Source: a virus. Taken from it: a DNA stretch of 38,998 bases. Under the pieces are notes generated by a model, which worked only from the letters and a program-made list of their open reading frames with translations, did no database searches and was not told the DNA's origin. The stretch's first letter is position 1, and every line of letters starts with the position of its first letter. Location of the stretch: positions 1 to 38,998 of IMG/VR virus record IMGVR_UViG_3300024262_000099; one strand, given 5' to 3'. A program made the position numbers and the translations under genes. Below, piece after piece: positions 1 through 8,051 of this stretch.

Positions 1-149
1 TAGATACCTTAATCTTAGCACTTGGCTTAGAAGGATAGTTCATATTCCTCAATTCGGCATAGTATGTCTGCATATCAGCAGCCGTTATAGCTGCACTGTA
101 ATAAGCAGCATAAGCTGTGTTCCCGTTAAAGAACCTTGAAGTTCCTGAT
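1..149. repeat. Terminal direct repeat, left copy (circular overlap)
   Basis: Bases 1-149 match 38850-38998 except at position 23 (T here, A at 38872). The mismatch is a silent proline codon change (CCA/CCT on the minus strand). The fibre gene is open and in phase across the join (658 + 1055 nt = 571 codons). This is best read as the overlap of a circular assembly of 38,849 bp, from a circular or circularly permuted phage genome. A true 149-bp terminal repeat is less likely because it would split a gene. Confidence 0.9.
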
Positions 150-658
150 AGTGCCCCTACATATTCCATATTAGAGTTAAGAGTTCCTGTCAATGTATCA
201 CTAGCAACAGCTACACCATCAACATAAATTGTTGTTGTATTCCCACTTCTAGTAGCAGCTAAGACTAACCATTTATTAAGATAATCAGCAGCAGTTATAC
301 TGTATGTAACGCTTATTGGGGTTAAATCTTGTAATAAAATTCTTATTTGGTTGCCGTTATTGAACTCAAGCCTTGCAGGATTAGTTATGTCAGTAGTTAG
401 AATAGCGTTATCAGAACCATCGATTGTCCTTGCTTTTATATAAGCTATCATAGTGAAATCTCCTGTAAGATTAACAGCGGCATGAGACAGATACCCAGTA
501 GTTCCATCTGTGTTCATTACAGTCCCTTGTGTTCCTCTAGCAAAATTAGCCCCTCCATTAACGGTGCAGATATTCGCATTTGCTTGGTCAGATAAACTTC
601 CTGTTAGGAAGTTATATTCTCTCAGTAGATTAGCCGAATATTTATTTGGTATGGTCAT
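1..658 (-). CDS. LamG-type tail fibre/adhesin, N-terminal part (continues at right end of window)
   Basis: This is the N-terminal 219 codons of a 570-residue protein whose remainder is at 37795-38849. It starts MTIPNKYSANLLREYNF at 658, two bases after the stop of the upstream LamG gene, so the two are probably translationally linked. Residues about 10-190 have the shape of a concanavalin/LamG sandwich: a 'GYLSHAAVNLTGDFTM' strand, 'TTIYVDGVAVASDTLTG' and the closing 'RFFNGNTAYAAYYSAAITAADM'. In phages such domains sit on virion fibres and bind host surface glycans. No SD precedes the start. The fibre role is inferred from fold and from its place between other fibre genes and the adaptor. Confidence 0.8.
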   Translation of the reverse strand, partial: MTIPNKYSANLLREYNFLTGSLSDQANANICTVNGGANFARGTQGTVMNTDGTTGYLSHAAVNLTGDFTMIAYIKARTIDGSDNAILTTDITNPARLEFNNGNQIRILLQDLTPISVTYSITAADYLNKWLVLAATRSGNTTTIYVDGVAVASDTLTGTLNSNMEYVGALSGTSRFFNGNTAYAAYYSAAITAADMQTYYAELRNMNYPSKPSAKIKVS

Positions 659-659
659 A

Positions 660-1943
660 TTAAATTTTATTAAGTTTCTCGAACATATCTATAGATAGGT
701 CTGCTATTTGTGTTGGAGTAAGTACAAAATCATACTGCTGGTACATATAAATATCTCCATCAAAAGTTCTATCTCCTGCTAATCTATTACCTATAATTAC
801 ATTATTATCCCCAGCAACAGGAGCCCCAGAGGAATCATCAGATATTAGTCGTGTACCATTAACCCAAATATCGGAATTATTTGAGGAATTTCTTGTTACG
901 ATAATTACATAGCGTTTCCCTAAACTAAGCGACCCATTTGCAGTAGCCGCCTCAGAACCTGCTGCGTCTGACGAAAAGCGGAATCTAGCACTTGAATCAA
1001 CAAACCCTAAAGTTTTGCCATTATCAAATAATCTACCAGAATTGCCTTCTCCCCAGCCAGTAGCTTTAAATGCTACTGCGAATGTACCTACACCAGTTCC
1101 TATGGTATCACTGCCTAAATTAAAGTAATCAGTTGTTCCATCAAAGCTATATCCTCTCTTAGCGAGCTTAGTAGGATAAGTTGTAGAAGTAGACCCATCT
1201 CCAAACTGTGCATTATGCCCATTCCCACTAACGTCTAGAGTTCTTACGTTAGTAGGGTCATGCGTAGCTGCGGTCATTGGATGATCTACAAGTGCTAAAT
1301 TTCTGTAATCATAAGTTTCATTATTGTAAGCATCTATAATTTGAGTAGGGGTTAATGCTTGATTGAATATTTTAAGATTTTCTATCGTAAACTCTCCAAA
1401 AATAGTAGAGACATGACCAACTTCTAAAGAACCAGTATTTGTTATATCATCATTGGTAAAAGTAGTTACAGTCCCTACTGAAGCAGCTCTATTTATATAA
1501 AATCGTATAGTATCAGCCCAATCTCCCACAATCGTAATATCATATTCTGTATTTGCATCAGCTATTCCTACTGCTGAAATAGCAGATATTCTAATGTTAC
1601 CTCCCACTAGACAATACATAAATATCTGACCAGCAGCCTCCCTCCTAACATACCATCTGTTATCGTTATCTTCCCATTTAGCGAAAAGATATTCCTGAGT
1701 TCCTGCTGATGGGAAACTAACTTTAAAGTTGAAAGAGAAATTTTCAGAACCCAGGTCTTTTACGTTACTGTAGGTGATATAATTAGTAGCACCATCAAAT
1801 GTGGTTCCATTATCTATAGATAAAGCACCAGTTACGGTTCCTCCATTTTCTACAACAGCAGTTTGATTCTCAAATTTCTCTGAAAATATGCAGCCTATAC
1901 GGCGTTCTGCGGGTGTTGTGTTGACGGTCAATTTTCCTGACAT
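660..1943 (-). CDS. Tail-fibre/adhesin with two LamG-like domains
   Basis: 427 residues. Two successive LamG/concanavalin-like domains are visible, at about 25-205 and 215-420. Each has the 'G(Y)SFDG-T-DYFNLG' type opening strand, a 'YIIVTRN..I.VNG' central strand and a closing 'GDIYMYQQYDFVLTPTQIADL' or 'IENLKIFNQALTPTQIIDAY' strand. LamG folds on phage fibres usually recognise carbohydrate. There is no signal peptide, and the gene lies between two other fibre genes on the same strand. The start at 1943 follows an A/T-rich leader without SD. The exact virion location is unknown. Confidence 0.8.
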   Translation of the reverse strand: MSGKLTVNTTPAERRIGCIFSEKFENQTAVVENGGTVTGALSIDNGTTFDGATNYITYSNVKDLGSENFSFNFKVSFPSAGTQEYLFAKWEDNDNRWYVRREAAGQIFMYCLVGGNIRISAISAVGIADANTEYDITIVGDWADTIRFYINRAASVGTVTTFTNDDITNTGSLEVGHVSTIFGEFTIENLKIFNQALTPTQIIDAYNNETYDYRNLALVDHPMTAATHDPTNVRTLDVSGNGHNAQFGDGSTSTTYPTKLAKRGYSFDGTTDYFNLGSDTIGTGVGTFAVAFKATGWGEGNSGRLFDNGKTLGFVDSSARFRFSSDAAGSEAATANGSLSLGKRYVIIVTRNSSNNSDIWVNGTRLISDDSSGAPVAGDNNVIIGNRLAGDRTFDGDIYMYQQYDFVLTPTQIADLSIDMFEKLNKI

Positions 1944-1951
1944 ATAATTTT

Positions 1952-2026
1952 TTAATTATCAATTAGTAATATTTCAAAATCTACTGAAACTTCTGCATAC
2001 CAATCTTTGTTTCCTATATAAGCCAT
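1952..2026 (-). CDS. Possible 24-residue micro-protein between fibre genes
   Basis: An open frame, MAYIGNKDWYAEVSVDFEI plus five residues, fills the gap between the fibre gene ending at 2031 and the LamG gene starting at 1943. It leaves 4 bases upstream and 8 downstream. The tight fit and an A-rich leader (AAAAATATGG) favour translation. It is too short to classify and could be a fragment of a former fibre domain. Confidence 0.35.
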   Translation of the reverse strand: MAYIGNKDWYAEVSVDFEILLIDN

Positions 2027-2030
2027 ATTT

Positions 2031-3788
2031 TTAGATTATGTAAGCATTTGTACCATCAACATAAATAGTGAGTGAATCGTAATTACCACTAATTACAGCA
2101 TTAGCCGCACCATCAATAGTCCCTCCATTTTCAAGTGTAATAGTAAGGTTCTGGGCAGTAGCGTTGCCGTATTCGTCTTTGATAACAAAAGTACGAGGAG
2201 CTGAAGTATTCGAATTTGTAACATCCTCAGTGCTAATGATGATATTTCTAGGTGCAGCAGTATTATCTGCTGTAATGAGATAATCACTTGTTTGAGCCGA
2301 AGGATTATAATTAGCAGCTCCAGCATCTGTTCGATTAACTCCTTGACCACCATTGATCCATAAAAAGTCATCAATCCTAGTTGGGCCACTATCTACCCAT
2401 AAAGCCCATGAATTAGTAAGCGTCATGTTTGCACCTTGCGTGGGCGCAGCGTCTATATAAACTGTTGCTGCGTCTGTGATTGTGAGTGCTCCACCTGCGT
2501 TACCTGCATAAGTGGGTGCTACAAACTGAAACTCTCTTTGAGCCGCAAGTGGTCCTGCTCCTGCCGCCCAAGTTTTAGTACCTCCATCTCCGAAATTTAA
2601 CAAAGATAATTCTGTTGCTGCTGTTACGGCAGCATCTTCTTCATAGTAGAAAACTGGAGTATAAGAAATAAAACCAATATCACCAGAATCCGCAGCTATT
2701 AAATCATCATAACCAGTGCCAGTAGCAAAGGCAACCATTGAACTAGCCCCACCATTTTTATTCGCATTAGCAGCCTTGAAAGACACAATTTCAATATCTG
2801 TATCATTACTAGAACCAGCAACATCAGCAGTAAAAGCAGCAATTTCATTATCGCTTGTATGTCCAGCAGCTAATCCAAGAATCGTTGACTTGATTCCGAT
2901 GTAATCAATATCATCAATCTTCATCGCTGACGTTAAATTTATACCACTTGAAGCGGTTATATTCGCATCAACATCAACCTTTAATGCCCCGTTAGTGTGA
3001 GCCTGGTCAGTTGTAGCACCATCAATATAAACCTTATCTGTTGCGCCTAATGTGTGATTAATACTTCCTGCCGCTGTCCACAACGAATAAGCATTAGTAA
3101 GCGTCATATTAGCCCCAGCTGTAGGTGCGCCTGTAATTGTGAAAGTAGATGCTTCTGTGATTGTCAAAGCTCCTCCAGCATCTCCAGCGTAAGTAGGTGC
3201 ATCAATTAAGACCTCACTCTGCTCAGCTAGTGGTCCTGCACCAGCAGCCCATGTTTTTGTTGCAGATAAGTCAAAATCTACACCTATACATTCCGTAGCT
3301 GCCGTCACTCCTGTGTTTGCCGCAGCAGTTACCACTAAAGCAGAAGGTGTCCCTGTAGTCTGTGCTTGTTGTGCAATATTCATGCCATCTCTACCCATAG
3401 TTGTTACACGATTTCCACCAGCAGTAAAATTAAGAATGTCAGCGCCACCGCTGTACATTCCAGTGTTTACATCATTTAGGAAACCATATGTCGGACTCCC
3501 TGCTCCTCCAGTATATGAAAGAACTTGTGCAGTTGTTAGAGCAAGTCCTACTGCCCCATTGGTAGCAAGACCAATTGTATTTGCTGCATAGTTATACATT
3601 CCAGTGTCAGGGTCAGAAACAAAACTTAAACTTGGCGTTCCAACTGCACCATCGCCAACAAAAATTTTATCTCCAACTTCTAGGTCATCGGCTATAAATT
3701 CATCTCCACCTAACCCATCGATGACTGTGGGTGTTCCCGCCCCCGATTGTAAATACGGATGTAAATCCGAGCTTCTATGTATTGTCAT
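2031..3788 (-). CDS. Tail fibre protein
   Basis: 585 residues. Near the N-terminus the phrase 'SDPDTGMYNYAANTIGLATNG' and its partner 'NDVNTGMYSGGADILNFTAGG' form the short beta repeats (PDTGMY-G-N-LG) common in trimeric phage fibres. Further on there is an internal duplication: 'TWAAGAGPLAEQ..VLIDAPTYAGDAGGALTITEASTFTI' recurs as 'TWAAGAGPLAAQ..FVAPTYAGNAGGALTITDAATVYI', about 200 residues apart. Composition is rich in Ala, Gly and Thr with no cysteines to speak of. It probably forms part of the host-binding fibre; receptor unknown. Confidence 0.8.
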   Translation of the reverse strand: MTIHRSSDLHPYLQSGAGTPTVIDGLGGDEFIADDLEVGDKIFVGDGAVGTPSLSFVSDPDTGMYNYAANTIGLATNGAVGLALTTAQVLSYTGGAGSPTYGFLNDVNTGMYSGGADILNFTAGGNRVTTMGRDGMNIAQQAQTTGTPSALVVTAAANTGVTAATECIGVDFDLSATKTWAAGAGPLAEQSEVLIDAPTYAGDAGGALTITEASTFTITGAPTAGANMTLTNAYSLWTAAGSINHTLGATDKVYIDGATTDQAHTNGALKVDVDANITASSGINLTSAMKIDDIDYIGIKSTILGLAAGHTSDNEIAAFTADVAGSSNDTDIEIVSFKAANANKNGGASSMVAFATGTGYDDLIAADSGDIGFISYTPVFYYEEDAAVTAATELSLLNFGDGGTKTWAAGAGPLAAQREFQFVAPTYAGNAGGALTITDAATVYIDAAPTQGANMTLTNSWALWVDSGPTRIDDFLWINGGQGVNRTDAGAANYNPSAQTSDYLITADNTAAPRNIIISTEDVTNSNTSAPRTFVIKDEYGNATAQNLTITLENGGTIDGAANAVISGNYDSLTIYVDGTNAYII

Positions 3789-3805
3789 GATTAAATTAGG
3801 TTAGA

Positions 3806-4159
3806 TTATAATTCTACGACTGGAGTAAGTTCAGCAATCATAGCTTGTCTTGCTAAATCTATCTCCTTGATTTGTCCATAAGAGAAGCCTTGAGCTGATA
3901 TTTGGAAGTCATATTCTTCTTCCCCATCTGCAACTTGCTCTCCTTCGACCTCTTTATATTTAGGTCTCATTCGTTTCTCAGTTTCAGTTCTACGAACAGC
4001 GAGTTTGATTTCTCTAAAAGTTTTACCTTCTTTGAGTAAGTTTAGAATTTGTCCAACCTCTGCTTCTGTAGGTTCAAGTAAAGTAACTTCAACATTATTG
4101 ACAGTTGAAACTAGGTCTTCTAGCTTTTTCCCTTTAAGGGCTTTTTCAAGATTTTTCAT
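3806..4159 (-). CDS. Hypothetical protein in fibre operon
   Basis: 117 residues, highly charged and mostly helical. It runs MKNLEKALKGKKLEDLVSTVNN, then a Glu/Lys-rich middle with 'KRMRPKYKEVEGEQVADGEEEYDF'. It lies between two beta-rich fibre genes, 20 bases from one and 17 from the other. Fibre operons often carry a small chaperone or assembly factor, and this protein's size and composition would suit that, but no family was recognised. Confidence 0.65.
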   Translation of the reverse strand: MKNLEKALKGKKLEDLVSTVNNVEVTLLEPTEAEVGQILNLLKEGKTFREIKLAVRRTETEKRMRPKYKEVEGEQVADGEEEYDFQISAQGFSYGQIKEIDLARQAMIAELTPVVEL

Positions 4160-4178
4160 AGTTTATCGTAATTAGTTA

Positions 4179-5459
4179 TTAATATAATTTCTTGGTGTAT
4201 ACGGTCAAATCTGCATCATTTCCCCCGCCTGCACTTGTAACATATTTTACTCTCAGATATTTCACTGGGAGTGGAGTATCAATAAGAGCGAAGAAGTCAG
4301 TGTCAACCCAACTGGCAACTCCAGATAGACCCGTTGTAACGTCTTGATAGGTACAAGAGGCTGGTGCAGTACCATCATCCTGACAAGTCGCTTCTAACGT
4401 AACTGTGAGCACGTCTGTTGGTGTTGCACCACTTGTCTCACCCTGAATACCGAGATATTTAACTCCTGCCATGTCAATATAGCCATAAGCAGTAGTTGAT
4501 TGTGCAATATTTGTAAGTGCGAGTAATGTCTCTGCAACATACTGTTGAGAGATTGGATTGATTTCCTCTACACGATTTGAGTTTGTAGCCCAAGTGTGTC
4601 CTGCCATTACTTGTTCTCCATAGAGATTTGTAATAAAATCAGTACGATCATCAGCAGCAACGGCTGCAATTTGAGCGGAAACCGCACGACCACCTACCTT
4701 AACTGGATTGCCTGAGTCAGCAGCATCGTGAGCTACGTTCCCCTCTACATCAAGAGCACCTGCGCCTGTATTGATAAGAAGGTTACCGTTCACATCAGTC
4801 TGTAATACAGTAGCATCTCCATCTGCGTAAGTGGTAGCAGCTAAGCGATATTCTCCACCAACTGGTAGAAAAGGAGGAGTTGCAGCCATTGCAGAATCGT
4901 CTACAGCGACAGCAGTTCCACCAATCTCGTCAATATTAACATCTGATTCTAGTCCTCCGCCTCCACCACCTGTAATTCCCATTTCCACCTTATAATTAGC
5001 AGATAGGGTTGTTGAATTATCAGCTTTTACACCATATAAAACACCTGTTCGGTGATCAATACAATATTGACCATTCAAGAAGCCAGCAGTTGCAGCAGTG
5101 GCTTTTGCAAGCCCAGTAGCAAGTTTGTTGTATCCAGTACTTTCTGCTGTAGCTACATCTATTTCTCTGAAAGGTTTGTTCACTATAAATGCTGTAGATG
5201 TAATAGCCACAGATGTATCTCCGTAATGTCCAACTACATCTCCTAAAGCATTCTTCACATTTCTATTAGCAAGTTTCCCCACAACTACAGTTCCAGCCGC
5301 TTGACCAGCATCAGTAGTAAGCACACCAGCAGTTGTATAGTAATAAAACTGTACTGTTTCACTGGTGATACTCTTTAGCTGATCTGTTGCGATATCATCA
5401 ACTGGCATTCTGCGCTGTGCGGAAATCTCACTTTGTTGATTTGAATTAAGTAAGCTCAT
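4179..5459 (-). CDS. Virion-associated fibre/baseplate-like protein
   Basis: 426 residues. The first 40 are polar and helical (MSLLNSNQQSEISAQRRMPVDD). The rest is beta-rich, with a Gly run 'GITGGGGGGLESDVN' acting as a hinge near residue 165. Its last 130 residues ('YGYIDMAGVKYLGIQGETSG..TLEATCQDDG..VKYLRVKYVTSAGGGNDADLTVYTKKLY') resemble a jelly-roll domain, as found at ends of phage tail proteins. It sits among fibre genes on the same strand and begins without an SD. The precise role is not recognised. Confidence 0.65.
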   Translation of the reverse strand: MSLLNSNQQSEISAQRRMPVDDIATDQLKSITSETVQFYYYTTAGVLTTDAGQAAGTVVVGKLANRNVKNALGDVVGHYGDTSVAITSTAFIVNKPFREIDVATAESTGYNKLATGLAKATAATAGFLNGQYCIDHRTGVLYGVKADNSTTLSANYKVEMGITGGGGGGLESDVNIDEIGGTAVAVDDSAMAATPPFLPVGGEYRLAATTYADGDATVLQTDVNGNLLINTGAGALDVEGNVAHDAADSGNPVKVGGRAVSAQIAAVAADDRTDFITNLYGEQVMAGHTWATNSNRVEEINPISQQYVAETLLALTNIAQSTTAYGYIDMAGVKYLGIQGETSGATPTDVLTVTLEATCQDDGTAPASCTYQDVTTGLSGVASWVDTDFFALIDTPLPVKYLRVKYVTSAGGGNDADLTVYTKKLY

Positions 5460-5485
5460 TTTAAAGTAAGTTAATTAGTTAAAGT

Positions 5486-7537
5486 TTAGGCTGCATAATG
5501 TGCTGGAATATAAGCTGTAGTTCCATTTATCTCTACTTGAATCCAAGTAGTAGCACCTGCGCCTGGTGAGTTATTAACAGCCATTGTCCCAGCTCCAGTT
5601 GAAGCCATAGCAGTTGCGAAGTTGATAGCGATAGTACCTGCTGAGAAGTTAAGTGCTTCTACAGTAGTTACATCCTGTTGGATAGCCAATACAGGTTGGT
5701 CATCTCCTGCGTTGTCATTCCGTATACCCATAACAGGTCCAGAAGTCAAACCAGAAGCAGCATTTCTATTGAAGAAGAAACTACCACTTGAATTATCGTC
5801 AGCGAAATTAGCAACTAATGTATTTGCACCTTCAAATCTGGCTACGCTTGCACCCTGACCAGCTACGACGTGGAGTCCATAACTAGCAGCAGTAGTTGCT
5901 TCTGTGTCTATATGTAAACCTATAGCATCACCATTCTGGTCGATGAATAGCCCCTGTCCAGTACCATCATTCTGGATGTTCAAAGCATTTTGGTCATCAC
6001 CTGCGTTGTCTTGGACTAAAAGGATTACAGGTCCTGCTGTTGTTGCCGCTACTTCATTTCTATAAAAGTAATTAGAAGCAGCTCCACCAGATTTTTCTTT
6101 GATATAAAAATCATTGCTACCAGTTCCAATCCAACAAGGATGTGCTCCTTGAGTTGCTTCAATTCTTAGACCATAACTAGCTGCTGTAGTAGCTTCTGTA
6201 TCTATAAACAATCCATCTGCATCACCGTTTTGGTCGATGAATAGACCTCTACCCGTTCCATCTTGTTTAAGTGTTATAACATTTTGGTCATCACCTGCGT
6301 TATCATTAGTAAAATAAGCTACTGGACCCCCTGTTGCTGCTGCTGCTAAGTCACGATAGAATTGATTGCTTCCATTTGCGTTATTAGGCTGTCCTAATCT
6401 AGCAAATTCATTTGCAGAAGTTGCAAAATAACCAGCAATAGCCCCTTGTCCAGTGATTACTTGCAAACCATAATTAGTCAATGTAGTAGCCTCACTGTCT
6501 ATATCTAATCCTATAGCATCACCGTTTTGGTCAATGAATTGCCCCTTACCAGTTCCATCTTGTTGAACATTTAGTGCATTTTGGTCATCCCCTGCGTTAT
6601 CCTGCTCTATGAACACAACTGGACCACCTGTGTTGGCAGCAGCTAAATCTCTTTTAAAGTGATTTGAACCACCTACATAAGCATTATCCATTGCTAGATA
6701 GGTATTAACGCTTGCATCTGCTGTCAATTTTGCAGCTCTAGCTCCTTGTCCTGTTACAACATTTAAACCGTAACTATTTACTGTAGTAGCCTCACTGTCG
6801 ATGTCAAGTCCAATTCCATCTCCATCTTGATCCACAATTACACTACCAGTTCCATTTGTAGCAAAAGTCATATCTGCATCTGCACCGTCTGTGATAGTGA
6901 ATGTACCAGTGGTTGAGTTTCCTGTACGGAGGATTACATCGAAGTCTCCACTTGATTGAAACACACCAGCAGCAGCAGCATCCCCCGCATTTATGATCCC
7001 ATTTGACCCATCATGCTCAATAATTGCTGCTTCAACCAAGGATCCTGTGCCATTCATGGCAGAAAAAGATACTGAACCGAATTCAGCACCAGCGGTTGCA
7101 TCTTCAATAATGCCAGTAATTTTAGAATATTCAGAAACAGCACCTCCATCATCTTTTCCAATAAACTCTATAATACCTACTTCATCATCAACTGCAGGAG
7201 AAGCAGAGTTTTGATAAAGCTGTAAAGTGGCACCTTCTGCTGTAGCACGAGTTGTTCCTATAATCATTTCTGGAGAAGCACCTGCATTTGTGATTGTAAC
7301 AGTGTCATCAATCGTAGCTGTAATTGTAAGCGTATCTGCGGAAGTATCGCCAATATCTGTATCTCCTGTTATAGTAACGTCTTTAAATTCGACATCGACA
7401 CCTCCGATTCCATCTTCGTCGATGATTACGTCTCCGTCATAAGTTTTAATCACCGCATCGTCACCGAGGATAAGATAATCCCGCACCAGTAAGGTGTCGG
7501 CAACTTCACGGATTTTTACATTGTTTGGATCGGTCAT
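5486..7537 (-). CDS. Tail fibre with about four 85-90-residue repeats
   Basis: 683 residues. From about residue 230 to 640 a module recurs four to five times. Each has 'DNAGDDQNAL' (variants -NVI, -PVL), then 'QQDGTGKGQFIDQNGDA', then 'GLDIDSEATT..YGL.V.TGQGA', then a variable stretch ending in 'FYRDLAAA.TGGPV'. The N-terminus 'MTDPNNVKIREVADTLLVRDYLILGDDAVI' probably anchors it, and the C-terminus 'WIQVEINGTTAYIPAHYAA' is typical of phage fibre ends. Regular modules suggest a long rod. It follows a strong hairpin that separates it from the capsid cassette. Confidence 0.8.
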   Translation of the reverse strand: MTDPNNVKIREVADTLLVRDYLILGDDAVIKTYDGDVIIDEDGIGGVDVEFKDVTITGDTDIGDTSADTLTITATIDDTVTITNAGASPEMIIGTTRATAEGATLQLYQNSASPAVDDEVGIIEFIGKDDGGAVSEYSKITGIIEDATAGAEFGSVSFSAMNGTGSLVEAAIIEHDGSNGIINAGDAAAAGVFQSSGDFDVILRTGNSTTGTFTITDGADADMTFATNGTGSVIVDQDGDGIGLDIDSEATTVNSYGLNVVTGQGARAAKLTADASVNTYLAMDNAYVGGSNHFKRDLAAANTGGPVVFIEQDNAGDDQNALNVQQDGTGKGQFIDQNGDAIGLDIDSEATTLTNYGLQVITGQGAIAGYFATSANEFARLGQPNNANGSNQFYRDLAAAATGGPVAYFTNDNAGDDQNVITLKQDGTGRGLFIDQNGDADGLFIDTEATTAASYGLRIEATQGAHPCWIGTGSNDFYIKEKSGGAASNYFYRNEVAATTAGPVILLVQDNAGDDQNALNIQNDGTGQGLFIDQNGDAIGLHIDTEATTAASYGLHVVAGQGASVARFEGANTLVANFADDNSSGSFFFNRNAASGLTSGPVMGIRNDNAGDDQPVLAIQQDVTTVEALNFSAGTIAINFATAMASTGAGTMAVNNSPGAGATTWIQVEINGTTAYIPAHYAA

Positions 7538-7565
7538 TTCGTTAATTAGTTAAATTATATATTTT

Positions 7566-7624
7566 TAATCCCTTAGTGGGGAGAGTAACCCGAAGGTTGC
7601 CCCCCCTCTCCCTTAAAAGGATTA
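7566..7624 (-). terminator. Strong UUCG hairpin after the decoration gene (attenuator or RNA-stabilising stem)
   Basis: Read on the minus strand this is a long hairpin: TAATCC..AAGGGAGAGGGG pairs with CTCTCCCC..AAGGGATTA, tipped by AACC-TTCG-GGTT. The very stable C(UUCG)G loop exists only on the minus, transcribed strand. It begins at the stop codon of the decoration gene. The sequence after it is AAAATATATA, not a U-run, so it is not a classical rho-independent terminator. Partial termination or protection of the upstream mRNA end is more likely. Confidence 0.6.
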
Positions 7625-8032
7625 AGCTTCTTTTGTGAGTACACCAGCATATCCTGTAACGATCCATTGGACTCCGTCACAGTATAAGTCTGCGTAATTC
7701 CCAATCGTACCTGCAACTTGCAAGTATTTTCCAGCGACACCACTTCCTCCCAAATATACTTTTTCCGTTCCATAAGGATCGAATCTAGTAATTTGAGCAA
7801 CAGTGGCTTGGAAACGGAAGAATTGTTCAGGAACAGAAGATGCTTTTGGAAGGGTTAAAGTAACAGTTCCAGCAGCACCAGTGTTAGTGATATTCTTTCC
7901 CATATCAGTGCTAGACATGGACGCAGTAGCGGCCTTAGCACCAACAGTTGCATTAGCGGCAACTACAGGATAGTAGTACCCACCTAAAGCCGAGTCTCGA
8001 ACAACATTCGAGTATAGTGGACTTTTAGGCAT
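7622..8032 (-). CDS. Probable capsid decoration/head protein
   Basis: 136 residues, directly after the major capsid gene (20-base gap). It is small, Ala/Gly/Thr/Val-rich and predicted all-beta: 'NTGAAGTVTLTLPKASSVPEQFFRFQATVA', then 'YLQVAGTIGNYADLYCDGVQWIVTGYAGVL'. The position and the beta fold with a 'DG..W.VTG' end fit a surface decoration protein, but similar folds also occur at fibre tips. The call rests on position and composition only. Confidence 0.6.
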   Translation of the reverse strand: MPKSPLYSNVVRDSALGGYYYPVVAANATVGAKAATASMSSTDMGKNITNTGAAGTVTLTLPKASSVPEQFFRFQATVAQITRFDPYGTEKVYLGGSGVAGKYLQVAGTIGNYADLYCDGVQWIVTGYAGVLTKEA

Positions 8033-8051
8033 AGCAAGGTTAGATTAAGAA

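Noticed and set aside
2093-2389. A 98-codon minus-strand frame inside the 585-residue fibre gene
   Set aside because: It is a leucine/isoleucine-rich shadow of the repetitive fibre coding sequence, with no leader or coupling.
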